From Mangrovimonas xylaniphaga (GTDB lineage Bacteria; Bacteroidota; Bacteroidia; Flavobacteriales; Flavobacteriaceae), in the NCBI RefSeq assembly GCF_001280435.1, contig NZ_LBIP01000013.1, forward strand, positions 1,674,001 through 1,738,000: a stretch of DNA of 64,000 bases. The letters run 5' to 3'. Under the pieces are notes generated by a model that made no database searches, was not told the DNA's origin, and saw nothing but the letters and a program-made list of their open reading frames with translations. Made by a program: the position numbers and the translations under genes. Within the stretch, counting starts at the first letter, position 1. Each line of letters starts with the position of its first letter. Below are positions 27,324 through 35,900 of this stretch, piece by piece.

Positions 27324-27806
27324 ATGTACGCAATTGTAGAGATAGCAGGGCAACAATTTAAAGTTGAAAAAGACCAAAAAGTGTTTGTTCACCGTTTAGC
27401 TACTGAAGAAGGAGATGCAGTATCTTTTGATAATGTACTTCTAATTGGTGACGGAAAGAACATTACTGTTGGCGCCCCAGCTATAGACGGAGCTCAAGTA
27501 GGAGCAAAAGTTTTAAAGCACCTTAAAGGTGACAAAGTAATCGTTTTCAAAAAGAAACGTAGAAAAGGTTACCGTGTTAAGAATGGTCACAGACAAGCTT
27601 TAACAGAGATTGTTATTGAAAGTATTGTTGCTTCTGGTGCTAAGCCAGCTGCAAAAGCTGAGAAAAAAGTAGCAGCTCCTAAGGCTGAAGCGTCTCAAGA
27701 TTTAAGCGCTTTAACTGTTGCTGAATTAAGAGAAATGGCGAAAGCAAAAGATGTTTCAGGATATTCTACTATGAAGAAAGCTGAATTAATCGCTGCTTTA
27801 AGTTAA
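27324..27806 (+). CDS. rplU: 50S ribosomal protein L21 with C-terminal extension
   Basis: The first 105 residues are L21 (MYAIVEIAGQQFKVEKDQK, then KVIVFKKKRRKGYRVKNGHR), which binds 23S rRNA domain I. After an Ala/Lys-rich linker, residues about 125-160 (LSALTVAELREMAKAKDVSG) form a helical segment like a SAP or Rho-N motif, which may bind nucleic acid. The usual length is about 103; extended forms are known in flavobacteria. It is cotranscribed with rpmA 25 bases downstream. Confidence 0.95.
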   Translation: MYAIVEIAGQQFKVEKDQKVFVHRLATEEGDAVSFDNVLLIGDGKNITVGAPAIDGAQVGAKVLKHLKGDKVIVFKKKRRKGYRVKNGHRQALTEIVIESIVASGAKPAAKAEKKVAAPKAEASQDLSALTVAELREMAKAKDVSGYSTMKKAELIAALS

Positions 27807-27831
27807 TAACAAAACATAAAATCGAAATAAA

Positions 27832-28092
27832 ATGGCACATAAAAAAGGAGTCGGAAGTTCGAAAAACGGTAGAGAATCAGAATCGAAACGCTTAGGTGTT
27901 AAGATTTTTGGTGGTCAAGCTGCTGTAGCTGGAAACATTATCGTTAGACAAAGAGGTACTGCACACAATCCTGGTGAGAATGTGTATGCTGGAAAAGACC
28001 ACACTTTACATGCTAAAGTAGATGGTATCGTTAAATTTGAGAAAAGAAAAGGTGGAAAATCTTTTGTTTCTATTGAGCCTTTCGAAGCTTAA
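27832..28092 (+). CDS. rpmA: 50S ribosomal protein L27
   Basis: 86 residues starting [20 protein letters not shown], the normal N-terminus that reaches the peptidyl transferase centre. No cleavable N-terminal extension as in Firmicutes. Standard rplU-rpmA order, with a terminator after it. Confidence 0.97.
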   Translation: MAHKKGVGSSKNGRESESKRLGVKIFGGQAAVAGNIIVRQRGTAHNPGENVYAGKDHTLHAKVDGIVKFEKRKGGKSFVSIEPFEA

Positions 28093-28114
28093 GAAACAAT
28101 TCTCATATATTCTA

Positions 28115-28150
28115 AAAAATCCCTACCTATTACAGGTGGGGATTTTTATT
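28115..28150 (+). terminator. Terminator of rplU-rpmA
   Basis: AAATCCCTACCT pairs with AGGTGGGGATTT (one G-U) and is followed by TTATTT. Confidence 0.75.
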
Positions 28151-28214
28151 TGCAGTCATTTAACATTGGCATCAACATTAAGTAACATGCAAACTGTTTC
28201 TTTGGTTGTTTTAC

Positions 28215-29816
28215 ATGTTAATGATGATGAAAATTGCCAAAGCCCTTCCTTTAATTACCAATTTCTTTATACTTTATTTTTTTTTGGGTTGTCAGGTACA
28301 TGCCCAAGAAAGTAGTCTCAAAAGTCACTTTGTAGATTCCATTTTTAAGGATTTTAAAGCACAACTCCAGAAATCAGAAAATCTTCAGGACGAATTAGGA
28401 ATTGTAAAGGCCCATATTAAAATGGCCGATTTTTATGGAAGTTTAGGAATTGCCAATGAAGCCTTGAAGCACTATCACGAAGCTTTGGAGGTTCAAATTA
28501 CTCAGGATACCTTATCAGTATACATAAATAACAAATTGGGGGCGTTGCATTTGTCTTTAAAAAAGTACGGACCCTCCAAAATTCATTTAGATGAAAGCTT
28601 AAATCTAGCCGAGGCCCTGCAATTTGAAAAAGGAAAAGCTATAGCGATAGGCTTGTTGGGTGGTGTAGCTGAAAAGGAATCCGATTATGATAATGCCCTG
28701 GAGTATCAGCGCCAGAGTCTTGCCTTATTTGAGAAGTTAAGTGACAGTACAGGTTTGGCGGTTACCTTTGAAAATATGGGAAGTATTTATGAGGATTTGG
28801 AGGATTTTGACAAGGCCTATGAATACTTCACGAAAGCAAGGAATTATGCACTTCACAGTCCTTTGAGTGTTCAAGTGAACATTATCAATAATCTAGGGGA
28901 TATCAAACGAAAAAACGGAGAGTTTGAAAAGGGGATGGAGTATACCCAACAGGCTTTGGAGTTGGCCAAAAGTATAGGCAGTACCCATCAAGAGGAAAGT
29001 GCCTTGAAGGATATGGCTAAAGTGTATGCGGAACTTGGCAATTTCCGACAGGCCTTTGAATTCATGGAAGCCCATGCCGATCTGAACGAACAAGAAATCC
29101 AACGTAAAAATACAGAGCAGGTGGGGGCACTTCAGGTACTGTACGAAGTGAAGGAAAAGGAAGCGCAAGTGGCTCTGTTGAATCAACGAAATGAAATCCA
29201 AAGCATTCGACAAAATATTATGACCCTCACGAGTGTTTTTATTCTCTTGGGACTTTCAGGATGGTTTATCTATTTCAAAAAGAAGAAGCAACAAGAAGCT
29301 AAAATAAGTGTATACAAGCAACAGATTTTACAGGCCGATTTGGACAGGAAAACAGCGGAGGAAGCTTCGTTGCAAAGGGAAATAGAGTTTAAACTTTCGG
29401 CATTGACCAACTATAGCTTGCATTTGTCCAATAAAAATAAAATGTTGGAAAATATTTCCCGAACACTGTCTAATTTAAAAGGAAGGAACCAGACAATGGT
29501 AGCTTCGAAGTTGGAAGCTTTGGTAAAGGAAATCGATTTTGACCTTTCCAAAGAAAATGAGTGGACCGAATTCACCGGGTATTTTGAACAGATCCATCCA
29601 CAATTCTTCCAAGATTTGAATGCTTTTGCCGTTGAACCATTATCACCTGCCGAATTGCGTTTATGTATGCTGTTGCGCCTAAATTTGTCTTCAAAGGAAA
29701 TAGCCTCCATTTTAAGGATAACTCCTGACAGTGTGAGAATAGCACGGTATAGAATGCGTAAAAAATTACCCTTAGATTCCAAAGACGATTTACAGGCATT
29801 TCTCTTACAACTCTAG
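28215..29816 (+). CDS. Membrane-anchored TPR/LuxR-type HTH regulator
   Basis: About 533 residues. An N-terminal signal (LPLITNFFILYFFLGCQVHAQ) exports the sensory part, which is a row of five or six TPR repeats (residues about 30-330). A single membrane helix (TSVFILLGLSGWFIYF) and a coiled coil follow, and the C-terminus is a LuxR-like HTH (LRLNLSSKEIASILRITPDS). It resembles the regulators often found next to TonB receptor genes in this phylum. The next gene downstream is such a receptor, followed by a phytase, so it probably controls them. In-frame ATGs at 28215, 28221, 28224 and 28227 are all possible; I report the first. Confidence 0.82.
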   Translation: MLMMMKIAKALPLITNFFILYFFLGCQVHAQESSLKSHFVDSIFKDFKAQLQKSENLQDELGIVKAHIKMADFYGSLGIANEALKHYHEALEVQITQDTLSVYINNKLGALHLSLKKYGPSKIHLDESLNLAEALQFEKGKAIAIGLLGGVAEKESDYDNALEYQRQSLALFEKLSDSTGLAVTFENMGSIYEDLEDFDKAYEYFTKARNYALHSPLSVQVNIINNLGDIKRKNGEFEKGMEYTQQALELAKSIGSTHQEESALKDMAKVYAELGNFRQAFEFMEAHADLNEQEIQRKNTEQVGALQVLYEVKEKEAQVALLNQRNEIQSIRQNIMTLTSVFILLGLSGWFIYFKKKKQQEAKISVYKQQILQADLDRKTAEEASLQREIEFKLSALTNYSLHLSNKNKMLENISRTLSNLKGRNQTMVASKLEALVKEIDFDLSKENEWTEFTGYFEQIHPQFFQDLNAFAVEPLSPAELRLCMLLRLNLSSKEIASILRITPDSVRIARYRMRKKLPLDSKDDLQAFLLQL

Positions 29817-29941
29817 TGAGTTTTCCTAAGTTTTATCTGTATGTTACCACAATGTTAATGTTGCCTTGTTATATAGCCTAAAACCAGAGGGTTGTTACAT
29901 TTTGTTAACGCTAATTTTAGCTCCAATCCAAGCTCCAAATA

Positions 29942-29949
29942 TAGTTTTG
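29942..29949 (+). promoter_or_regulatory. Possible -7 element for the TonB receptor-phytase operon
   Basis: TAGTTTTG matches TAnnTTTG exactly, 30 bases before the receptor start. There is no clear -33 element, as would be expected if an activator were needed. Confidence 0.4.
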
Positions 29950-29978
29950 CTCTCAACTAATCTATATAACAAACAGAA

Positions 29979-32825
29979 ATGAAACTACTCAAAAGTTTAT
30001 TTATTTGGTGTCTTTTAGTATTTGGTTCAAATGCGCTATTGGCACAAAATGGTATTATCCGCGGGGTCATTACAGATGACAATGGATTGAGCGTCCCAGG
30101 AGCCACCGTGGCAATTGACAGTTTAAAAAAGGGAGCTGTTTCCGATTTTGATGGAGCCTATACCCTTTTGGAAGTTCCTGAGGGAACCCATACTGTAACG
30201 GTGAAATATTTGGGATATTCCGATATCAGCAAAGAGGCCACTGTTGTCCCTGGAGGAACCGTGATTCTTGATTTCACCTTAACCTCTAAAAATACCGAAT
30301 TGGATGAAGTATTGGTAACCGGGTACGGTTTAAGTGGTCAAGCAAGAGCCTTGAACACCCAGAAGAACAAAACCAACATTACCAATATTGTATCTACCGA
30401 CCAGATTGGGAAATTCCCAGATGCCAACATTGGGGATGCTGTAAAACGTATTCCAGGTATCACGATGCAGGTAGACCAAGGAGAAGCGCGTAATATTATT
30501 GTAAGAGGTTTATCACCACAATTGAACTCTGTAACCTTAAACGGAAGTAGAATTCCTTCGGCAGAGGGTGACAATAGAAATGTACAAATGGACTTGATTC
30601 CTTCGGACATGATCCAAACCATTGAGGTAAACAAAGCCGTAACGCCTGATATGGATGGTGATGCTTTGGGTGGATCGGTGAACTTGATTACCAGATCATC
30701 ACCACAGGGGTTCAGATTGTCTGCTACTGCTGGGTCTGGTATCAACTTCATTACCGACAAAAGAATTCTTAACGGATCCTTTTTGGTAGGAGACCGTTCT
30801 AAAAATGACAAATTTGGTTGGATGGTAGCAGCCTCTATTAACGACAATGATTTTGGAAGTGATAACGTAGAAGCAGAGTGGGAAGATGAATTTGAATTCA
30901 ACAATGGTGATGAGGATAACTTGGAAGAGGTAGAGGTAAACCCTTATGCCAGTGTATTTGAAATAAGAGAGTACCTGGTACAACGTGTACGCAGAAGTTT
31001 CTCTGCAAATTTTGATTATAAATTAGATCAAAACAACACGCTTTATTTCAAGTCTATCTATAACTGGAGAGATGACCGCGAAAACAGATTCCGTTTGGAA
31101 AATGAAATTTTGGATGGAGAAGATATCGAATTGGGTGATTTCACAGTAGATAGCAATGGCAACTTAACAAGCTTCCCTGTAGAGGCAAAACGTCAAACTA
31201 AAGGAGGGATCTCAGGTGGACGTAACCAAAATGCACGTTTGGAGGACCAACGTATGCAAAACTATAGCTTAAGTGGGGATCATTTGTTGAAAAACTGGAA
31301 AATTGACTGGTTGGCATCGTATTCCAAAGCTTCTGAACAGCGTCTAAACGAGCGTTATATGACTTACGAAAGTGAGTATGCCGTGACATTTAATGGAAAT
31401 GAGGATAAGCCATTATTTTCTCCAGTAGATGCTGGCGATGCTGATTTCGCACTTTTCGAATTTGATGAATTATCAGAGGAAAATCAATATACAGAAGAGC
31501 AGGACATTAACTTCTTCGTAAATGCTCAAGTACCGTTAAGCTTCATCGCGGAAGAGGAAGGCTTCTTGAAGTTTGGTGGAAAAACCAGATTAAAGAATAA
31601 AAATAGAGATAACGATTTTACAGAATTCAGCCCAGAAGGAAGTGACTACGATTTCTTAGGGGATGTGCCAACGAGAAACTATTCAGATTCAGATTTCTTG
31701 GCTGGTGGCCAATACCAAGTAGGGTCGTTTGTTGATCCAAGCTTTTTGGGAGGTTTGAACTTATATGATACGAATCTCTTTGAAGGAGAAGATTTACCAG
31801 AGGAATACCTAACTGCCAACTTCGACGTCAATGAAAATGTGTATGCGGGATATGCCATGATGAGCCAGAACTTTTCTAGTAAGTTCAGTGTATTGTTTGG
31901 AGCAAGAGTAGAGCACACGGCTATTGAGAGTGAAGGGAATGAAATCATTTTTGATGAAGAAGGTGATTTTGCAGGTACCAATGTTCTTAAAGATAAAAAT
32001 AACTATACTAATGTTTTGCCAAGTGTACATTTAAAGTACGGATTTGGAGACAATACGGTGTTAAGAGCTGCTTGGACCAACACTTTGGCGCGTCCAAATT
32101 ATGTGGACTTAGTACCATATATGGAAGTGAACAATGAGGATGAAGAAATCTTCTTAGGAAATTCAGAACTGGATCCAACAACATCCATGAACTTTGATGT
32201 CATGGCAGAGCATTACTTTAAATCTGTGGGAATCATCTCTGGAGGTGTGTTCTATAAAAACATCGATAAATTTGTATACACAAGACAAACGGAGGATGCT
32301 AACGGATATGAAATCTACCAGCCTTTAAATGGCGATGGAGCAAGCGTATTTGGTGCTGAGGTGTCTTTACAACGTCGTTTGGATTTCTTACCAGGCTTTG
32401 CTAAAAACTTCAACATCTATTTAAACTATACCTATTTAAAATCGGATGCTGATGGTATTTTCAACGAAGATGGGGAAGAGCGTACAGATTTGGATTTGCC
32501 TAACACGGCTCCTAACATGTTCAACGGATCTTTGGGATATAACGGAAAGTATTTCAGTGTACGTTTGTCTGCTAACTATTCAGATTCCTATATCGATGAA
32601 ATCGGTGGACGTCCATTCGAAGATCGTTACTATGATGAGCAATTGTTCGTAGACTTCAATGCAACAGCTGCTATTACCAAAAACTTGAGTTTGTATGTTG
32701 ATTTGAATAACATCACCAACCAACCATTACGCTACTTCCAAGGTTCTAAAGGAAGAACGATGCAGATGGAATACTATGAAAAGCGTTTAACTTTTGGATT
32801 GAAATACGATTTGTTTAAGAAATAA
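29979..32825 (+). CDS. TonB-dependent receptor with carboxypeptidase-like N-terminal domain
   Basis: A 948-residue outer-membrane transporter: signal peptide to about 22 (SNALLAQ), a CarboxypepD_reg-like domain to about 105, a plug (DANIGDAVKRIPGI, IIVRGLSPQLNSVTLNG) to about 240, and a 22-strand barrel ending in LTFGLKYDLFKK. The plug sequence is of the type often seen in carbohydrate-related receptors of Xanthomonas and Caulobacter. There is no SusD partner. The phytase gene follows three bases after the stop, so the likely cargo is a phytate-derived or other organic phosphate; this is inference from context. Confidence 0.92.
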   Translation: MKLLKSLFIWCLLVFGSNALLAQNGIIRGVITDDNGLSVPGATVAIDSLKKGAVSDFDGAYTLLEVPEGTHTVTVKYLGYSDISKEATVVPGGTVILDFTLTSKNTELDEVLVTGYGLSGQARALNTQKNKTNITNIVSTDQIGKFPDANIGDAVKRIPGITMQVDQGEARNIIVRGLSPQLNSVTLNGSRIPSAEGDNRNVQMDLIPSDMIQTIEVNKAVTPDMDGDALGGSVNLITRSSPQGFRLSATAGSGINFITDKRILNGSFLVGDRSKNDKFGWMVAASINDNDFGSDNVEAEWEDEFEFNNGDEDNLEEVEVNPYASVFEIREYLVQRVRRSFSANFDYKLDQNNTLYFKSIYNWRDDRENRFRLENEILDGEDIELGDFTVDSNGNLTSFPVEAKRQTKGGISGGRNQNARLEDQRMQNYSLSGDHLLKNWKIDWLASYSKASEQRLNERYMTYESEYAVTFNGNEDKPLFSPVDAGDADFALFEFDELSEENQYTEEQDINFFVNAQVPLSFIAEEEGFLKFGGKTRLKNKNRDNDFTEFSPEGSDYDFLGDVPTRNYSDSDFLAGGQYQVGSFVDPSFLGGLNLYDTNLFEGEDLPEEYLTANFDVNENVYAGYAMMSQNFSSKFSVLFGARVEHTAIESEGNEIIFDEEGDFAGTNVLKDKNNYTNVLPSVHLKYGFGDNTVLRAAWTNTLARPNYVDLVPYMEVNNEDEEIFLGNSELDPTTSMNFDVMAEHYFKSVGIISGGVFYKNIDKFVYTRQTEDANGYEIYQPLNGDGASVFGAEVSLQRRLDFLPGFAKNFNIYLNYTYLKSDADGIFNEDGEERTDLDLPNTAPNMFNGSLGYNGKYFSVRLSANYSDSYIDEIGGRPFEDRYYDEQLFVDFNATAAITKNLSLYVDLNNITNQPLRYFQGSKGRTMQMEYYEKRLTFGLKYDLFKK

Positions 32826-32828
32826 GGA

Positions 32829-33842
32829 ATGAAGAATATATTAAGTTTAGTTTGTGCCCTAGCATTGATGGGATGTAAGGAGTCTTTACCTGTGATTGCT
32901 CCAACTTTAGTAACGGAAAAAACACCACATGATAGTGACGATCCAGCTATTTGGATCAATCCAAACGATCCTGCAAAGAGTATTGTTTTCGGAACCGATA
33001 AGGATGAAATTAATGGCGGTGTGTATGCTTTTGATTTGGACGGAAAAATCATTCCAGAAAAAAGCATTGTGGGCATCAGTTATCCCAACAATGTGGATGT
33101 GGAATACGGTTTTAAGTTGAATGATTCTACAGCTACCGATATCCTTGTGTTTACGGAAAGGGAGAAGCACCAAGTTCGTGTGTTTTCTGTGCCAGATATG
33201 ACCGAGTTGGACAATGGTGGTTTTAAGGTGTTTGAAGATGAAACCAATGTTGAAATGAAGCGCCCAATGGGAGTGTCTGTTTACAAAAATCCTGAAACGG
33301 GAGAGGTGTCATTTATCGTGAGCCGTAAAAACGGGCCTAAGGAAGGGTATCTACATCAATATGGTTTAATAGCAGATTCTTTGGGAGTTTCGGCTACGTT
33401 GTTGAGAAAGTTCGGGACGTTTAGTGGTCAAAAGGAAATCGAAGCCATCGCGGTAGACGATGCCCTTGGGTATGTATACTATTCCGATGAAGGTGTTGGG
33501 ATTAGAAAATACCATGCCAACCCATCAAAAGGAGATGAAGAGATAGCGCTTTTTGGAGGTGAACATTTCAAGGAAGATATCGAAGGAATTGCCATTGCGG
33601 CCTATGATAATGGAGAGGGCTTTTTGATAGTGTCCAACCAACAGGATCACAGCTTCAATATTTTCAAGCGTAACGATAACACTTATGTGAAAACGATCAA
33701 TTTGGGAACTAAGGAAACCGATGGTTGCGATGTAACCACCATACCATTAGGAGCTAAATATCCAAAAGGCTTATTTGTATCAATGAATGATGAACAGGAT
33801 TTCTTTTATCATGAACTTGGTGCACTTATGTTAGCTGAATAA
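32829..33842 (+). CDS. Beta-propeller phytase lipoprotein (3-phytase)
   Basis: A 337-residue six-bladed propeller enzyme that removes phosphates from phytate with calcium. Lipobox LALMGCKES puts it on the membrane surface. Family motifs are present: DSDDPAIW (DA-x-DDPAIW type) and YPNNVDVEYGF (NN-V-D). IEAIAVDDALGYVYYSDE and DIEGIAIA are later propeller strands. It shares an operon with the TonB receptor, and a terminator follows. I am confident of the family; phytate as true substrate in vivo is inferred. Confidence 0.92.
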   Translation: MKNILSLVCALALMGCKESLPVIAPTLVTEKTPHDSDDPAIWINPNDPAKSIVFGTDKDEINGGVYAFDLDGKIIPEKSIVGISYPNNVDVEYGFKLNDSTATDILVFTEREKHQVRVFSVPDMTELDNGGFKVFEDETNVEMKRPMGVSVYKNPETGEVSFIVSRKNGPKEGYLHQYGLIADSLGVSATLLRKFGTFSGQKEIEAIAVDDALGYVYYSDEGVGIRKYHANPSKGDEEIALFGGEHFKEDIEGIAIAAYDNGEGFLIVSNQQDHSFNIFKRNDNTYVKTINLGTKETDGCDVTTIPLGAKYPKGLFVSMNDEQDFFYHELGALMLAE

Positions 33843-33867
33843 AATCAGCAGTTGTTTTAATTCGATG

Positions 33868-33897
33868 AACCCTTTCCGTTTACGGAGAGGGTTTTTT
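33868..33897 (+). terminator. Terminator of the receptor-phytase operon
   Basis: AACCCTTTCCG pairs with CGGAGAGGGTT (one G-U), loop TTTA, then a short T-run. Confidence 0.78.
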
Positions 33898-33962
33898 CGT
33901 GTGTAGGAATAAGTAATTGGGAATTAATAGGTATCTTTCAACACAAACTAATATTTCTCCCA

Positions 33963-35855
33963 ATGAAACTAAAGTTATGGTGTGTCGTGGGCTTTTCGGC
34001 CCTAATGTGGTCCTGTGGAACAACCAAGGAAACTGTAAAGGCGCCTTCAGCAATAAAAGTAGGCGTAGACCTCGTAAATGTAACCAACGATCAAGTAAAG
34101 GTTACCGTAACGCCTCCTGCAATAGGCAGTTCAGAGGTGACCTATTATATGGCGAAAATTATCCCTGGTACTTATGCTATAGCGGATTATGGGCGCTATA
34201 TTTCAGAAGTTAAGGCTTTCGATTCCAAAGGAAATGTATTGGAAGTTGCAAATAAGGATGTTAATTCTTGGGAAATCAAAGATGCTCAAAAACTTCATCA
34301 TATCACTTATTTGGTTGATGATACTTTTGACAATGAAGGGGTTTCGCATTTCGTGTCGGCAGACTCCGAGACCATTTTTTCTCCAGCAGGGACTAATATT
34401 TTAGCCGATAAAAACTTCGTTCTTAATATGAGTGGTTTTGTGGGGTATTTTTCGGAAATGTTGGAGTATCCTTATCAAGTAACCGTAACGCATCCTGAGA
34501 ATTTATTGGGAAGCAGTGCTCTAGTGGATCAAAATTCCAAAAATGATGTAGATAGTTTTTATACCTCACGTTTTGCTGAATTGGTAGATTCTCCAATTAT
34601 GTATGCAGCTCCAGATGTGTCAACTTTCAACTACAATGATATGGAGGTGCTGTTGAGCATGTATTCGCCTAAAAATACCAGCATCACATCAAAAGTCTTT
34701 TTGCCGGATTTAAAAAAGATCATCGTGGCTCAAAAAAACTATATGGGCGAGGCCAACAACACTAAAAAATATGCGGTGTTAAATTATATTACATCTTTTG
34801 AAAAGGATGATGCCAAGGGTATTGGAGCCTTGGAACACAACTATTCTACGGTGGGCGTATTCCTAGAAACCATGAAAAGCAATGATCTGGTAGATGTTAT
34901 TTCCCATGAGTTTTTCCATACACTAACACCACTGCACATCCATTCCAAAGAAATTCAATATTTCGATTTTAACGATCCTAAAATGTCGGAGCATTTATGG
35001 ATGTATGAAGGCATTACAGAATATTTTGCCCAACATTTTCAGGTGTACGAAGGATTGATAGATGAGGCTGCGTTTTTAGCCACTATGATGAAAAAGATAA
35101 AAATATCCTACGGCTATAACGACCATTTGTCCTTTATCGAAATGAGCAAAAATGTTTTGGATGGTAAAATGCAGGTACAGTATGCCAATGTATACCAAAA
35201 GGGAGCGTTGATGGGCATGTGTTTGGATATTATCATTCGGGAGCAGTCCAATGGGGAGCGTAGCCTTATGGATGTTATGGCCGAATTGGCCAAAATGTAT
35301 GGTCCAGGCAAAGCCTTTGATGATGAGGAGCTAATCCCTGTGTTTGTAAAACTAACGTATCCGGAAGTAGGCGAGTTTATCAACGATTACATAGTAAATG
35401 GTTCGCCTATCGATTATGATGCGTATTTGGGTAGAATGGGAATTACCCGAGCGAAAATGCCAGTCGCTGATCCTTTGGTGTTTCTTAAGGGAGGTAAGCC
35501 CTATATCGGTTTAGACCAAATTAGCGGGAAGATTATAGCTGTGGTTCCTGATGATAAAAATGCATTTTTCAATGCCATGGGAATTGAACAAGGAGATATT
35601 CTGTTGGAAATGAATGGAACCGAATTTGATAGTAGTAATCTTCAAAAAACCTTGATGATGGGTTATGATCTTCAAGAAGGAGCGCCCATGACAATAAAAG
35701 TTGAGCGTGGAGGAGAAATAATGGAACTGAAAGGGAATGTAGTCCTTAATTATTCGGAGGGAGAAGGTTATAGATTTACTGATACTTCCAAAAAAGCACT
35801 TAAAGATGCTTGGCTAAAAGGAGGGGAGTACTATAAAATAAAGGGAACACCATAA
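33963..35855 (+). CDS. M61-family aminopeptidase lipoprotein with PDZ domain
   Basis: A 630-residue periplasmic or surface zinc peptidase. Lipobox near LMWSCGTT. Zinc site HEFFH in VDVISHEFFHTLTPLH, with the third ligand in YEGITEYFAQHF. A PDZ-like domain lies near 510-600 (MGIEQGDILLEMNG). M61 enzymes such as glycyl aminopeptidase release N-terminal Gly or Ala. It has its own short upstream region and is convergent with the GH3 gene. A weak hairpin (GGGAACACC/GGTATTCCC, 35843-35864) covers its stop codon. Confidence 0.88.
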   Translation: MKLKLWCVVGFSALMWSCGTTKETVKAPSAIKVGVDLVNVTNDQVKVTVTPPAIGSSEVTYYMAKIIPGTYAIADYGRYISEVKAFDSKGNVLEVANKDVNSWEIKDAQKLHHITYLVDDTFDNEGVSHFVSADSETIFSPAGTNILADKNFVLNMSGFVGYFSEMLEYPYQVTVTHPENLLGSSALVDQNSKNDVDSFYTSRFAELVDSPIMYAAPDVSTFNYNDMEVLLSMYSPKNTSITSKVFLPDLKKIIVAQKNYMGEANNTKKYAVLNYITSFEKDDAKGIGALEHNYSTVGVFLETMKSNDLVDVISHEFFHTLTPLHIHSKEIQYFDFNDPKMSEHLWMYEGITEYFAQHFQVYEGLIDEAAFLATMMKKIKISYGYNDHLSFIEMSKNVLDGKMQVQYANVYQKGALMGMCLDIIIREQSNGERSLMDVMAELAKMYGPGKAFDDEELIPVFVKLTYPEVGEFINDYIVNGSPIDYDAYLGRMGITRAKMPVADPLVFLKGGKPYIGLDQISGKIIAVVPDDKNAFFNAMGIEQGDILLEMNGTEFDSSNLQKTLMMGYDLQEGAPMTIKVERGGEIMELKGNVVLNYSEGEGYRFTDTSKKALKDAWLKGGEYYKIKGTP

Positions 35856-35900
35856 CGGTATTCCCTCTAGAGTCTCCATTTAGTTAGTTATTGGAATGGA

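Noticed and set aside
33917-34213. 98-codon frame overlapping the M61 start
   Set aside because: Out of frame with the M61 gene, which has lipobox and zinc motif; no features of its own.
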